Source of the DNA: Dehalococcoidia bacterium
GTDB lineage: Bacteria > Chloroflexota > Dehalococcoidia > SpSt-223
Assembly (NCBI GenBank): GCA_025054935.1
Contig: JANWZD010000002.1
Span: forward strand, 16,149 to 80,148
DNA length: 64,000 nt
Direction of reading: 5' to 3'
A program made the position numbers and the translations under genes. Positions within the stretch are counted from its first letter, which is position 1. Every line of letters starts with the position of its first letter. The notes beneath the pieces are model-generated. The model had not been told where the DNA came from. It did not search any database and saw only the letters and a list, made by a program, of their open reading frames with translations. Shown here piece after piece: positions 26,259-35,206 of the stretch.

Positions 26259-27151
26259 TCGACACCGTCCTGCGCCCCTGCCGGGTGTCGCCCGACCTCC
26301 CGGGGCTTGCTGACCAAGTCGCGCGCGCGCTCGCCGAAGACGTGGGCCGAGGCGACCTGACGACGCGCCTGACCGTGCCCGCTGAGATGCGCGCCCGCGC
26401 CTCGCTCATCCAGAAATCGCCCGGCGTGCTCGCGGGTGCGCCGGTCTTCGAGGCGGTCTTTGCGCTTGTTCCAGGAGAGGTCTCGATTGCTTGGCTCGTC
26501 GAGGAGGGCAGCGTCTCACCCGGGCCGCGTACCGTCGCCGAACTCGAAGGCAGCGCGCGCGCCTTACTGACGGGGGAGCGGACAGCGCTCAACTATCTCC
26601 AGCGCTTGTCGGGGATCGCCACGCTCGCCGCCCGCGCGGCGGAGATCATCGCGCCCTATAACGTCACTCTGCTCGACACGCGCAAGACGACGCCAGGATT
26701 GCGGCTCCTTGAGAAGTACGCGACGCGGGTCGGCGGGGCGCGCAACCACCGCTTCGGCCTCGATGACGGCATCTTGATCAAGGACAACCATATCGTGGCT
26801 GCGGGCGGGATCACCGCGGCGGTGCAGGCGGCCCGCGCAGGTGCCCCGCCGGGAATGCTTATCGAAGTCGAGGTGACCACCTTCGCGGAGCTGGACGAAG
26901 CGCTCGCCGCCGGCGCCGACATCATTCTGCTCGACAATTGGGATCCCGCCGACCTCCGCCGCGCGATCGAGATCTGCGACAGCGCAGACGTCTGGACCGA
27001 GGTCTCGGGAGGAATCTCGCTGGAGACGATCGCCCGCTACGCCGCCGCACGGCCGGATTTCATCTCGATGGGGGCACTGACCCACTCGGCGACCGCGCTC
27101 GATTTTTCGCTCGACTTCGTCATGGAGAGGCCAGCATGGTCAGCTCGCTGA
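26255..27151 (+). CDS. nadC: Nicotinate-nucleotide pyrophosphorylase (quinolinate phosphoribosyltransferase)
   Basis: 298 residues. The family signature is seen in LAEDVGRGDLTTRL, ERTALNYLQRLSGIATLAA, TLLDTRKTTPGLRLLEKYATRVGGARNHRFGL, ILIKDNHI and EVSGGISLETI. It makes nicotinate mononucleotide from quinolinate and PRPP. The ATG lies in an ATGA overlap with nadB; longer in-frame starts would sit within nadB. Its end overlaps the start of nadA by 16 bp, so the three enzymes are coupled. Confidence 0.95.
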   Translation: MIDTVLRPCRVSPDLPGLADQVARALAEDVGRGDLTTRLTVPAEMRARASLIQKSPGVLAGAPVFEAVFALVPGEVSIAWLVEEGSVSPGPRTVAELEGSARALLTGERTALNYLQRLSGIATLAARAAEIIAPYNVTLLDTRKTTPGLRLLEKYATRVGGARNHRFGLDDGILIKDNHIVAAGGITAAVQAARAGAPPGMLIEVEVTTFAELDEALAAGADIILLDNWDPADLRRAIEICDSADVWTEVSGGISLETIARYAAARPDFISMGALTHSATALDFSLDFVMERPAWSAR

Positions 27152-28122
27152 TTCAGATCGCTCCACCGCCAGTTCAGGAGTCCGAGGAGGAGCTGATCGC
27201 CCAGATCCAGCAGCTCCGCAAAGAGCGCAACGCCGTCATCATGGCGCACAACTATCAAATCCCGCAGATTCAGGACCTCGCCGATTTTGTCGGCGACTCG
27301 CTCGCCCTTGCGCGGGAGGCAACCCGCGTCAAGGCGGATGTCATCGTCCTCTGCGGCGTCTATTTCATGGCAGAGACGGCGAAGCTGCTCAATCCGGACC
27401 GCATTGTCATCATTCCGGATCCCAACGCTGGCTGCTCGCTCGCCGACTCGATAACGGCAGAGCAGCTTCGGGAATGGAAGGCACAGCATCCCGGGGCGGT
27501 TGTTGTAAGTTATGTCAATACAACGGCAGCGGTGAAAGCCGAGACCGATATCTGCTGCACCTCTAGCAACGCCGAGAAGGTGATCCGTTCGATCCCCGAG
27601 GAGACGCCGATCCTGTTCTGTCCCGACCTGTTCCTCGGCGACTATCTGAAGCGGATCACCGGCCGCAAGAACATGGAGATTTGGCCGGGCGAGTGCCATG
27701 TTCATGCCGGTATCCGCCCCGAAGAAGTGCGGGAATTGCTGGAGAGCACTCCGGATGCCGAGCTGCTCATCCATCCCGAGTGTGGCTGCACCAGTTCGCT
27801 GGTGTGGGCCCGCGGACAGGGCATGTTGCCCAACAACACCTATATGCTGTCGACCGACGGCATGATCCGCCACGCGCGCGCCAGCGCTGCCAAGAACTTC
27901 ATTGTCGCCACGGAGACTGGCCTGCTGCACCGCCTGCAGCATGAGAACCCAGCGAAGCGCTTCTTCCCCGCCGATCGCGCTGCCGTCTGTGTCTACATGA
28001 AGATGATCACCTTGCCGAAGCTCCGCAACGCCTTGCGCGACTTGCAGCCGCAGGTGACGATCCCGGAGGAGATCGCTGTCCCGGCGCGGCGCGCGATCGA
28101 GCGGATGCTGGCGGTCAGCTGA
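27136..28122 (+). CDS. nadA: Quinolinate synthase
   Basis: 328 residues. NAVIMAHNYQIPQIQDLADFVGDSLALAREA is the N-terminal signature. The three Cys that bind the [4Fe-4S] cluster are most likely those in VLCGVYFMAE, the WPGECHVH region and HPECGC. It condenses iminoaspartate with dihydroxyacetone phosphate to quinolinate. ATG at 27136 is preceded by GGAGAGG and lies within the last 16 bp of nadC; the longer in-frame start lies deep inside nadC. It is the last gene of the NrtR-controlled operon. Confidence 0.95.
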   Translation: MVSSLIQIAPPPVQESEEELIAQIQQLRKERNAVIMAHNYQIPQIQDLADFVGDSLALAREATRVKADVIVLCGVYFMAETAKLLNPDRIVIIPDPNAGCSLADSITAEQLREWKAQHPGAVVVSYVNTTAAVKAETDICCTSSNAEKVIRSIPEETPILFCPDLFLGDYLKRITGRKNMEIWPGECHVHAGIRPEEVRELLESTPDAELLIHPECGCTSSLVWARGQGMLPNNTYMLSTDGMIRHARASAAKNFIVATETGLLHRLQHENPAKRFFPADRAAVCVYMKMITLPKLRNALRDLQPQVTIPEEIAVPARRAIERMLAVS

Positions 28123-28284
28123 TCACCGTCGGAGCGCGAGCGCGCCGTCGCCGGCGGACCGTGCCGCTCTCTGACGCCGCCGTTCGGTCGCTGGCAGCGG
28201 CGAATAGTGCGCCTCGCCGAGCGTCGACCGGATCCGCGCGGGGAGCCGGATAGCTGCTGCGACGCGCAGCGACGGAGCGGCGCG

Positions 28285-30087
28285 CTAGCGCGTTTCGAAG
28301 ACGCGGACGGCACTTATTGCGACCGTCAGGTTCTGGCCGACAACGATACCAAAGGTACCCTCGCGCCGCGCTTCGGGCTTCGTCTCGATGACGTCAGCTA
28401 CCCAGATATCGTTGATGTAGAGGGTGATGTTGTTCCCCCGCGCGACGACTTTCAGCCGGTTTTTGGCATTTCCAAGATTGATCACTCCCGGCGGGGCACG
28501 CGTCGGCTCGATCATCAGGTCGTAGCCGGCTTGATTCTGCCGCTGCAGCGCCTCAACGTAACGCCCGAGCGAATAGGTACCGTTGCCGCGTATGAGAAAG
28601 TCGTAGCCGTCGACCCCAACGAGGCGGAACCCGATCCCGTAGCCTTTGTCGTCCGGCCCGTCGAGCTTCTCTAGGTCGGCCTCGAGCACGAGCGAAGCGT
28701 AGATGGTGCGGTGATTGCGCGGCGTCGTCTGCCAATTTGTGCTTGTCGGGTAGAAGTTCTCAATGATGTATCGGCCGCCTCGGAAGTAGGCCCGCACGTT
28801 GTTATTGTCCACGACGTCCCAGCCGTTGGCGTTGGCGGCCATGTTGTCCTGAAAAAGCACGCGCCCGACTGGGATCGTGGTCGGCGTAGGGGGAACGCGG
28901 GTTGGCGTGTTCGGCGGACGCGTCGGCGACCCAGCCGCCGGCGTTGGCGTGCGCGGCGTGGCGGTGCCCGGGGGCCGCGTGGCGGTCGCGGTGGCGAGCC
29001 CGACAGGCTCCGGCTCCGAAAAAAGCGCGCCGGCCACCACGAGCGCGCCGAAGCCGCCGACGCAGCCGCAGAGGAGCAAGACGACCGCCGCGATCCCGAT
29101 CAGGAGCCAATTCGGCCCGCCCCGACGCGGAGAAGCGGCGCTGGCGGGCGGCGGCGTGCTCCCCACGGCGGGCGGCGGCATGGCGCCGGGGGGCGCGCCG
29201 CCCGGCGGCGCAACGACCGTCGGCGGGGTCACGCTCGCGAGGGGGGCAGTCTGCTCAGGCGGCAGGAGCGCGCTGCTGGCCGCGACCCGGTCCAGAGCGG
29301 CTTTCAGCTCGGCGGCGGTTTGGTAGCGCTGCTCAGGGGATTTCTGGGTCGCTTTCTCGGGGATCGCCACGTGCGCGGGCGGCACGAGGGGATTGACACT
29401 GCTCGCTTTCGGCAGCGGCGTCTCGACGTGCTGCCGCACGATTGAGAACGAGTCCGGCCCGCTGAACGGCTGGCGGCCGGTGACCATCTCGAACAGCACA
29501 ACGCCGAGCGAGTAAATATCCGCCCTGCCGTCGACCGGCCGACCGAGCGCCTGCTCGGGGCTCATGTATTCTGGGGTGCCGATCCCGGTGCCGATGCTCG
29601 TCAGCCCTTGCGCCTCAACGAGCCGGGCGATCCCGAAGTCGGCGAGCATTGCCCAGTCCTCGCGCGCCATCAGGATGTTGGTCGGCTTGACATCCCGGTG
29701 GACAATTCCGCGCGCATGGGCGTAGTCAAGCGCGTCCGCGATCTGGCTGGCGATCCGGCAGGCAAGCGGAAGGGACAGCCGACCGATGCGCTCGCGCAGC
29801 GTGCCGCCGAGCACGAGCATCATCGCAATGTAGAATGTCTCCCCATCTTGCCCGAAGTCGTAAATCGGCAGGATATTGGGATGCTGCAAGCTGGCGGCTG
29901 CATTCGCCTCGCGGCGGAACCGCTCGACAAAGGTCGGGTCGGCCGCCAGCGAGGGGGGCAGCACTTTCAGCGCGACGTTGCGGTTGAGCGACGCTTGGAC
30001 CGCTTTGTAGACGGACGCCATGCCGCCGCGACCCAGTCGTTCGACAATCTGATAGGGGCCGATGTTGCGTCCGATAAGGTCCTGCAT
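28285..30087 (-). CDS. Membrane Ser/Thr protein kinase (PknB-type) with extracytoplasmic sensor-like domain
   Basis: 600 residues. The kinase domain (about 10-270) has the Gly loop LGRGGMASVY, Lys41, HRDVKPTN (130-137) and DFG (150-152). A Pro-rich linker follows, then one transmembrane helix (about 327-356). A Thr-Pro-rich stalk and a C-terminal domain of about 170 residues come next (LFQDNMAANANGWDVVDNN...). That domain resembles the DUF1080/laminin-G-like domain found behind Chloroflexota kinases. It presumably senses an external cue and phosphorylates cytoplasmic proteins. ATG at 30087 has GAGAGGG upstream; the first in-frame start at 30141 lacks one. Confidence 0.9.
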   Translation of the reverse strand: MQDLIGRNIGPYQIVERLGRGGMASVYKAVQASLNRNVALKVLPPSLAADPTFVERFRREANAAASLQHPNILPIYDFGQDGETFYIAMMLVLGGTLRERIGRLSLPLACRIASQIADALDYAHARGIVHRDVKPTNILMAREDWAMLADFGIARLVEAQGLTSIGTGIGTPEYMSPEQALGRPVDGRADIYSLGVVLFEMVTGRQPFSGPDSFSIVRQHVETPLPKASSVNPLVPPAHVAIPEKATQKSPEQRYQTAAELKAALDRVAASSALLPPEQTAPLASVTPPTVVAPPGGAPPGAMPPPAVGSTPPPASAASPRRGGPNWLLIGIAAVVLLLCGCVGGFGALVVAGALFSEPEPVGLATATATRPPGTATPRTPTPAAGSPTRPPNTPTRVPPTPTTIPVGRVLFQDNMAANANGWDVVDNNNVRAYFRGGRYIIENFYPTSTNWQTTPRNHRTIYASLVLEADLEKLDGPDDKGYGIGFRLVGVDGYDFLIRGNGTYSLGRYVEALQRQNQAGYDLMIEPTRAPPGVINLGNAKNRLKVVARGNNITLYINDIWVADVIETKPEARREGTFGIVVGQNLTVAISAVRVFETR

Positions 30088-30153
30088 CTGCTGCCCTCTC
30101 GTCGTGCGATTGTAGCTCACCCCCGAGAGGGCGAACTGCAAATCGCTCCTCTC

Positions 30154-31152
30154 TCAGGAAGGGTGAGCGTAGGCGAGCCGGTCGAGCGTCCGAACTGCGG
30201 TGAAGCCGGCCCGGAAGAGCGCCGCTTCTGCCGCGCTTTCGCTCGCGCGGACATCGGCGCGCACTGTGCCGGTCGGCAGGAAGGCGAGCGCGCCGGCGAC
30301 TAGGTCCTCCTCGACAGTGCCCCGCGCTGCGGGATGAATCGTCAGTTTGAGCCGGTGCGCCGTCCCCCTGCCTCGAATCTCGATCTCGGCGGCGCCGGCC
30401 AAGCGGCCGTTGCGCTCAGCGACGAGGATCGTGCTCTGAACGCCGGTCAGCAGGCGTCCGACGATGCCGAGACTGGCGGCAAGGGTGGTTGCCATCACTT
30501 GCTGCTCCTGGACCGGAGTAAAGCGTCGAACGAGGTCGGGCGCTGCCGCGTCGAGCAGGGCTGCCAGCGCGCGCCACTCCCGCGCGCGGAGCGGACGGAT
30601 GCAGGACGGACCGGATTGCGGCGCCCGCAGTTCCGGTCGCCGAAGTTCGAGGGTCTGGTCGATGCGCATGAAGCCGAGCGACCGGTAGAGGGCGTAGGCA
30701 GCCGCATTATCAGCCCGCACATCGAGGATGGTGACGCGCCCGCCCCGGCGCTCGATTTCGGCCAGGGCGGCGGTGGTCAGTCGGCGGGCGATACCCGCGC
30801 GCCGATAGGCCGGGTCGACGGCGACATTGCCGATCATCCAGCGCGTGGCATCGCCTCCAAGCCGTCCCAGCGTGACATTCCCGACGATCTGCCCGTCCTG
30901 CTCCCAGACGAAGCCGGCGAACAGGTCGCGCGCTGCCGGAAGGAGGACCCCTGCCGCCCTGAGGAAGGGAGCCGCAAGCTGCAGGGCAAGCACCTCCTGC
31001 GGCAGCAGCCGGTCGTCGGCGTCCTCTCCGGCGAATGCGCGCTCGATCAGCCGGACCACGCCCCGCAGATCGCGCGCAAGCTGAAACGGCCGCAGCACGC
31101 CGCCGGGAGGCGTCGCGTCACTCGCTCCAGTAGCGAGCGCGCCGCTCGCCAT
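30154..31152 (-). CDS. GNAT-family N-acetyltransferase with two GNAT-like halves
   Basis: 332 residues. The first half carries the acetyl-CoA motif (MIGNVAVDPAYRRAGIARRLTTAAL) and the following ADNAAAYALYRSLGF motif. The second half (from about 185) repeats a weaker GNAT pattern (STILVAERNGRLAGAAEIEI) without a clear Q/RxxGxG/A loop. The fused arrangement resembles other tandem GNAT proteins where one half is inactive. The acetyl acceptor is unknown. It starts 3 bp after the yajC stop, so it is in one transcript with yajC. Confidence 0.82.
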   Translation of the reverse strand: MASGALATGASDATPPGGVLRPFQLARDLRGVVRLIERAFAGEDADDRLLPQEVLALQLAAPFLRAAGVLLPAARDLFAGFVWEQDGQIVGNVTLGRLGGDATRWMIGNVAVDPAYRRAGIARRLTTAALAEIERRGGRVTILDVRADNAAAYALYRSLGFMRIDQTLELRRPELRAPQSGPSCIRPLRAREWRALAALLDAAAPDLVRRFTPVQEQQVMATTLAASLGIVGRLLTGVQSTILVAERNGRLAGAAEIEIRGRGTAHRLKLTIHPAARGTVEEDLVAGALAFLPTGTVRADVRASESAAEAALFRAGFTAVRTLDRLAYAHPS

Positions 31153-31154
31153 CG

Positions 31155-31412
31155 CTATGTCCGCGAGGTCCGACTGATGGCGCTGGGAAGACAGCGCACG
31201 CGCGTTTTCGGCGCGATTTCCACTTCGATAATGCCCGCGTCGACCCGGTGGACCTTCCCAAGCACGCCGTTCAGGATGATGACGGGGTCGCCATGACTGA
31301 GCTCACGGATCAGCCGGCGCTGCCGCCGCGCCTGCAAATAGGGCAGCCCGACAAACAAAGCGAGCATCCAGACACCCAAGAGGATCAGAAGAACAATCGA
31401 TGCTGGGTCCAT
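31155..31412 (-). CDS. yajC: Preprotein translocase YajC family protein
   Basis: 85 residues: one N-terminal transmembrane helix (ASIVLLILLGVWMLALFVGLPYL) followed by RRQRRLIRELSHGDPVIILNGVLGKVHRVDAGIIEVEIAPKTRVRCLPSAI, the usual YajC core with its G-x-V-x-ΦxG pattern. It assists the SecDF part of the Sec translocase. GAGGA lies seven bases before the ATG. The secD and secF genes are not in the window. Divergent from the sigma factor gene. Confidence 0.82.
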   Translation of the reverse strand: MDPASIVLLILLGVWMLALFVGLPYLQARRQRRLIRELSHGDPVIILNGVLGKVHRVDAGIIEVEIAPKTRVRCLPSAISRTSRT

Positions 31413-31458
31413 ACGTCGTTCCTCGCGTCAGTCGTTCGCACTGCTTGCGCTGAGTGTA

Positions 31459-31476
31459 CTGTCTCGCGCGAGACAG
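31459..31476. promoter_or_regulatory. Perfect 18-bp palindrome between yajC and the sigma factor gene
   Basis: CTGTCTCGCGCGAGACAG reads the same on both strands. It lies 47 bp from the yajC start and 56 bp from the sigma factor start, the usual place for an operator controlling one or both divergent genes. The binding protein is unknown. Confidence 0.5.
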
Positions 31477-31531
31477 GGGCTGCAACCAGCTCGCCGCCTC
31501 GCGCGTGATACTGGTGGGAGAAGGGGCAGGC

Positions 31532-32194
31532 ATGACGGCACAGGGATCGGTACGATGCAACATCGGTCTTCAACTGGCACTGCCGGCGATGGCGGCCTGG
31601 GTGAGCGGGGTCGTGGACTATGCAGCGCTCAGCGACGAGACGCTCGCCGCGAACTTTCTCGCGGGAGACCTCGACGCCTTTGAAGCGTTGGTGGTCCGCT
31701 ACAGCCGGCCGCTCTATAACTTTGCCTTCCGCTTCGTGGGCAATGCCGACGACGCCAAAGATGTCGCTCAGGCCACCTTCCTGCAGCTGTATACGCACCT
31801 TGCCAGCGCGCGGCTCGATCAAACGCTCCGGCCGTGGCTGTTTCAGATCGCGCGCAACAAGGCGATCGACCTCCTGCGCGCCCGTCGCCAGCTCCTCTTC
31901 TCCGATCTTGAGCATGCGGGGGAGGAGGACGCCCCGCTCGATTTGGTGCCGGATGAGGCGCCGCTCCCCGAGGCGATCGTCGAGCGCGCCGACCTGCAGC
32001 GCCTCCTGAGCGACGCGATCACGCGCCTGCCGCAGAAGTACCGCGAGGTCGTTGCCTTGCGCTACACCACCGACCTGACGTTCAAGGAGATGGGAGAGGC
32101 GCTGGGGATGCCGGAAAACACCGTGAAGACGCTCTTTCAGCGCGCCAAAGTGCGGCTTCGCCGGCTTCTCGGCGATGTCGCTCGAGGAGAGTGA
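31532..32194 (+). CDS. ECF-type RNA polymerase sigma factor
   Basis: 220 residues. Region 2 (FEALVVRYSRPLYNFAFRFVGNADDAKDVAQATFLQLY...LRPWLFQIARNKAIDLLRARR) and region 4 (RLPQKYREVVALRYTTDLTFKEMGEALGMPENTVKTLFQRAKVRLRRLL) are present without regions 1 and 3. GAAGGGG precedes ATG at 31532; ATG at 31589 is an alternative and would give about 201 residues. The next genes encode membrane proteins, the first probably its anti-sigma factor. Confidence 0.88.
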   Translation: MTAQGSVRCNIGLQLALPAMAAWVSGVVDYAALSDETLAANFLAGDLDAFEALVVRYSRPLYNFAFRFVGNADDAKDVAQATFLQLYTHLASARLDQTLRPWLFQIARNKAIDLLRARRQLLFSDLEHAGEEDAPLDLVPDEAPLPEAIVERADLQRLLSDAITRLPQKYREVVALRYTTDLTFKEMGEALGMPENTVKTLFQRAKVRLRRLLGDVARGE

Positions 32195-32215
32195 AACTGA
32201 AACGGGAGCGGCAGC

Positions 32216-32656
32216 GTGACGGTAATGACCAGAGATAAGAGGATGGCAGACGAGCCGATGGACGATCTTGACCGCCTCTATGCCCGGCTCGAGCCGCTTC
32301 CTCTCCCGGCCGACTTTGTCGTCCACGTCATGACGCAGGTACGCCGACAGGAAGCGCGGGCACGCCGCCGCCGGTTTGCCGGCTGGCTGGTCGCCGATCT
32401 GGTTGCGGCGCTGGTGCTGGGGTGGGCTGCCTTCAGCGTCGGCCGAGTGCTCGCCCTCGGCGCCTTCGACCAAGGGGCGGTGGAGCTGCTTTTCGACCTT
32501 GACCTCGCTCTTGCTGCCCCGCTTCCTTGGCTGATTGCGATCGGGGAGCTCGCTCCGGTCGTCGCCTTCGTCTGCCTCATTGCTGCCGGCGCCGTTGTCG
32601 CGGTGGCGACGCGCGCGCTTCTGAGCGGCGCAGCCCGCGGCGCGAGGGTGATCTGA
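32216..32656 (+). CDS. Probable membrane anti-sigma factor
   Basis: 146 residues. A short cytoplasmic N-terminus (LDRLYARLEPLPLPADFVVHVMTQVRRQEARAR) is followed by two or three transmembrane helices. It lacks the zinc-binding HxxxCxxC of common anti-sigma factors. Assignment as anti-sigma rests on the position 21 bp after the ECF sigma gene and on the N-terminal helix pattern. The start is GTG with GGGAG seven bases before; ATG codons at 32225 and 32243 are alternatives. Confidence 0.55.
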   Translation: MTVMTRDKRMADEPMDDLDRLYARLEPLPLPADFVVHVMTQVRRQEARARRRRFAGWLVADLVAALVLGWAAFSVGRVLALGAFDQGAVELLFDLDLALAAPLPWLIAIGELAPVVAFVCLIAAGAVVAVATRALLSGAARGARVI

Positions 32657-33123
32657 TGGCGGGCGCTCAGCGGAGAGATATCGCCTTCTGGCTGCGCCGC
32701 TGGCTCGTCCCGGCCGTTGCGGCGGGCGGGATCGCCGGCGCCGGCATCTTCGCCGGCTACGCGTCCACCGAGCCGGTCACGACGGCGGTGCCCGCTGTCG
32801 CGGAAACGAAGGTCGCAGCGCCGTTGCCGACCCGTCAGCCCGTGCAGCAGGCGCCGCGAGTTAATGCCGTCGAAGGGACGGTGATCCGGCTCGGCCGGAC
32901 CTCGGAGGCGGGCCGCGTCCTCTTCGTCCAAGACCGCGCCGGTCGTGTCTTTCAGGTGCTTGTCACGCCCGAGACAGTGGTGAAACGAGCCGGCCGCCTT
33001 GTCCGCCCGACGCAGGTCCGCCTCGGCGACCAGATTGTTGGCGTCGGGGCGCGGCAGCCAAACGGCCAGTTCAAGGCGAGCGGCGTACGCATCCTTCCTC
33101 CGCTCAACGAGCCGACGCAGTAA
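32656..33123 (+). CDS. Membrane-anchored DUF5666-like protein
   Basis: 155 residues. An N-terminal transmembrane segment (WLVPAVAAGGIAGAGIFAGYA) is followed by a Pro-rich stretch and a C-terminal OB-like beta domain (VEGTVIRLGRTSEAGRVLFVQDRAGRVFQVLVTPETVV...LGDQIVGVGARQPNGQFKASGVRIL), as in DUF5666 proteins. The ATG overlaps the stop of the preceding gene (TGATG), making a three-gene unit with the sigma factor. It probably acts outside the membrane; activity unknown. Confidence 0.65.
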   Translation: MAGAQRRDIAFWLRRWLVPAVAAGGIAGAGIFAGYASTEPVTTAVPAVAETKVAAPLPTRQPVQQAPRVNAVEGTVIRLGRTSEAGRVLFVQDRAGRVFQVLVTPETVVKRAGRLVRPTQVRLGDQIVGVGARQPNGQFKASGVRILPPLNEPTQ

Positions 33124-33207
33124 CGCTGGCGGCGGCGTTCTCCTGCGCTTCGGCGGCTGCACCCGCCGTGCAGGAACGCTGTCGGAATGAGCTGGCGCGC
33201 TTCCCCG

Positions 33208-34038
33208 TCAGGCGGCGAGGGGACGTCCCAACAGGAAGTCGCGCACCGTCTTCGCCCAGACACCGTCCTTTTCTAGCGGCCCAGCTCGGTGCTCTTTCGG
33301 CACCAGCTTCCCGATCGCGTTCTTCATTCGCTCGACGATCGTCGGGTGCGCGCGCACCAAATCGCCGCCCTCATTGTGGAGAACGAGCGTCGGCGCCTCG
33401 ATCAGGACGACACGGTCCCAGAAGGGGTAGCGGCACATCACCCACGGCGCTGCTCCGTCCCACCCCATGTGGCCGTATGCTTCGACCGGTTGGGGCCCGA
33501 GGTTAACTTTGTAGAGGTTGAGAAAGAAGAGGGAGACGATCTCAATCCCGATCAGGTCGAGCGCGCCGGCGTGCTTGTTCCACAGCTCGAGGAGGTGCGA
33601 CCCATCGGGGCGAGGCGGAACGATCGCGTGGATTCGTTCGTGCACGGCGCGGCGGCTCTCGGTGTTCCAGTTGAAGGCCTCGGAGAGGACGAGCTTGTCG
33701 ACCCGCTCAGGGAAGGCGGCGGCGACTTCCGTAGCGATCTCGGCGCCGGTCAGGTGACCGACAACGTGCGCCCGCTCGATGCCGAGCCCGTCGAGCAGCC
33801 AGGTCACCCCGCGCGCATACTGGATCATCTCGGTGTAGGGAGGATTGGGCCGGTCGGAGTCGCCGTATCCCATGGTGTCCATGGCGATGACCCGAAAGTG
33901 GGGCGCGAGGACCGGAATGGTGTTGATATAGAAATTCCAGGAGTGCGGGCTCGGATGCAGGAGCACGACCGGCGCCCCTTCGCCCGCAGTGACGTAGTGG
34001 ATCTGGCCGTCGGGCGTATCGACGAAGCCACGGCGCAT
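33208..34038 (-). CDS. Alpha/beta-hydrolase-fold protein lacking the nucleophile Ser
   Basis: 276 residues. The fold is clear: VVLLHPSPHSWNFYINTIPVLAPHFRVIAMDTMGYGDSDRP, then the nucleophile elbow AHVVGHLTGAEIATEVAAAFPERVDKLVL, and the acid strand APTLVLHNEGGD. The elbow reads G-H-L-T-G, with Leu (CTG) where Ser is expected, so classical ester hydrolysis is unlikely. The candidate His near VPKEHRAGPLEKDG is present. It may bind a small ligand or use another chemistry. ATG at 34038 has GGAGG four bases upstream. Divergent from sua5. Confidence 0.82.
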   Translation of the reverse strand: MRRGFVDTPDGQIHYVTAGEGAPVVLLHPSPHSWNFYINTIPVLAPHFRVIAMDTMGYGDSDRPNPPYTEMIQYARGVTWLLDGLGIERAHVVGHLTGAEIATEVAAAFPERVDKLVLSEAFNWNTESRRAVHERIHAIVPPRPDGSHLLELWNKHAGALDLIGIEIVSLFFLNLYKVNLGPQPVEAYGHMGWDGAAPWVMCRYPFWDRVVLIEAPTLVLHNEGGDLVRAHPTIVERMKNAIGKLVPKEHRAGPLEKDGVWAKTVRDFLLGRPLAA

Positions 34039-34103
34039 GAGGCCTCCATGAAAGATGCAAGCTGGGTCTCTGGCAACAGTATACATGTCGGAGGCGAGCC
34101 CTC

Positions 34104-35150
34104 GTGACCGGAACTCGGCGCGTCCGGGTCGATCCGGAGCGCCCGGACGACGCGGTCCTCGCCGACGCCGGGGCGGTGATCCGTCGCGGCGGGCTGGTCG
34201 CTTTCCCGACGGAGACAGTCTATGGCCTCGGCGCAAACGCCCTCGACGAAGCGGCCGTTGCGCGCATCTTTGCCGCTAAAGAGCGTGCGCTCTCTGACCC
34301 GGTGATCGTCCATCTCGCCGACCCAGCCGAGATCGCCCGGGTCGCGGCGGCAGTGCCGCCGGCAGCGCGTCTCCTCGCCGAGCGTTTCTGGCCCGGGCCG
34401 CTCACGCTTGTCCTCCCGAAGCAGAATCATGTTCCTGCGAACGTCACCGCCGGCCGGCCCACGGTTGGGGTCCGGGTGCCGCGGCATCCAGTCGCCCAGG
34501 GGCTGATCCGCGCCGCTGGCGTGCCGATTGCTGCCCCGAGCGCTAACCGCTTTACCCGCACCAGCGCAACGCTGGCGGAGCACGTGCTTGACGACCTTGA
34601 AGGGCGCGTCGACCTCATCTTAGACGCGGGGCCAGCGCCCATCGGCATCGAGTCGACGGTCGTCGCCGTTGATGCGGCGAGCGTCCGCCTGCTGCGCCCC
34701 GGCGCAGTGAGCGCGGAGGAGATCGCGGCCGTCATCGCGCCGCTTGGGGTTGAGCTGCGGCGAGGAGCGCTCGACCCCTCGGAAGCGCCGGGCTTGATGA
34801 AGCGCCACTATGCTCCGCGCGCCCGGCTGACCGTCTTTCACGGCCCGCCTGACCGCGCGGTCGCGGCGGCGCTCGCTCAGGCGGCAGCCGCGATCGCGGC
34901 GGGGAGGCGGGTCGGCGCGCTTTTCGCCGACGATGATGCGCCGGAAGTGCCGCCAGGCCTTCTTGTCGAGCGGTTGGGGCCGCGCTCCGACCTGCCGGCC
35001 ATCGCCCGCCACTTGTTCGCGGCGCTGCGCCGGCTCGACCGCGCCGGCGTCGAGCTGATCGTTGCGCCGACGTTCGGCGAGACCGGCCTCGGAGCGGCGA
35101 TCTTCGACCGTCTCAGTCGCGCCGCGGAAGGCCGGGTCGTCACGGTGTGA
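34104..35150 (+). CDS. sua5: L-threonylcarbamoyladenylate synthase (Sua5/YrdC type)
   Basis: 348 residues. The YrdC domain (about 15-200) has GGLVAFPTETVYGLGANAL, IFAAKERALSDPVIVHL, FWPGPLTLVLP, VGVRVPRHP, APSANRF and IESTVV. The C-terminal Sua5 domain (from about 240) begins after the linker PGLMKRHYAPRA. It makes threonylcarbamoyl-AMP for the t6A37 modification of tRNAs. The GTG start follows GGAGGCGAG. The modified base made here is the substrate of MtaB, encoded at 47741. Confidence 0.93.
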   Translation: MTGTRRVRVDPERPDDAVLADAGAVIRRGGLVAFPTETVYGLGANALDEAAVARIFAAKERALSDPVIVHLADPAEIARVAAAVPPAARLLAERFWPGPLTLVLPKQNHVPANVTAGRPTVGVRVPRHPVAQGLIRAAGVPIAAPSANRFTRTSATLAEHVLDDLEGRVDLILDAGPAPIGIESTVVAVDAASVRLLRPGAVSAEEIAAVIAPLGVELRRGALDPSEAPGLMKRHYAPRARLTVFHGPPDRAVAAALAQAAAAIAAGRRVGALFADDDAPEVPPGLLVERLGPRSDLPAIARHLFAALRRLDRAGVELIVAPTFGETGLGAAIFDRLSRAAEGRVVTV

Positions 35151-35206
35151 TCCCCGCCTTGCGCGTCGCTTCTTCTGCCTGGTGCCGGCGCGCCGAGGCG
35201 CGCTGC

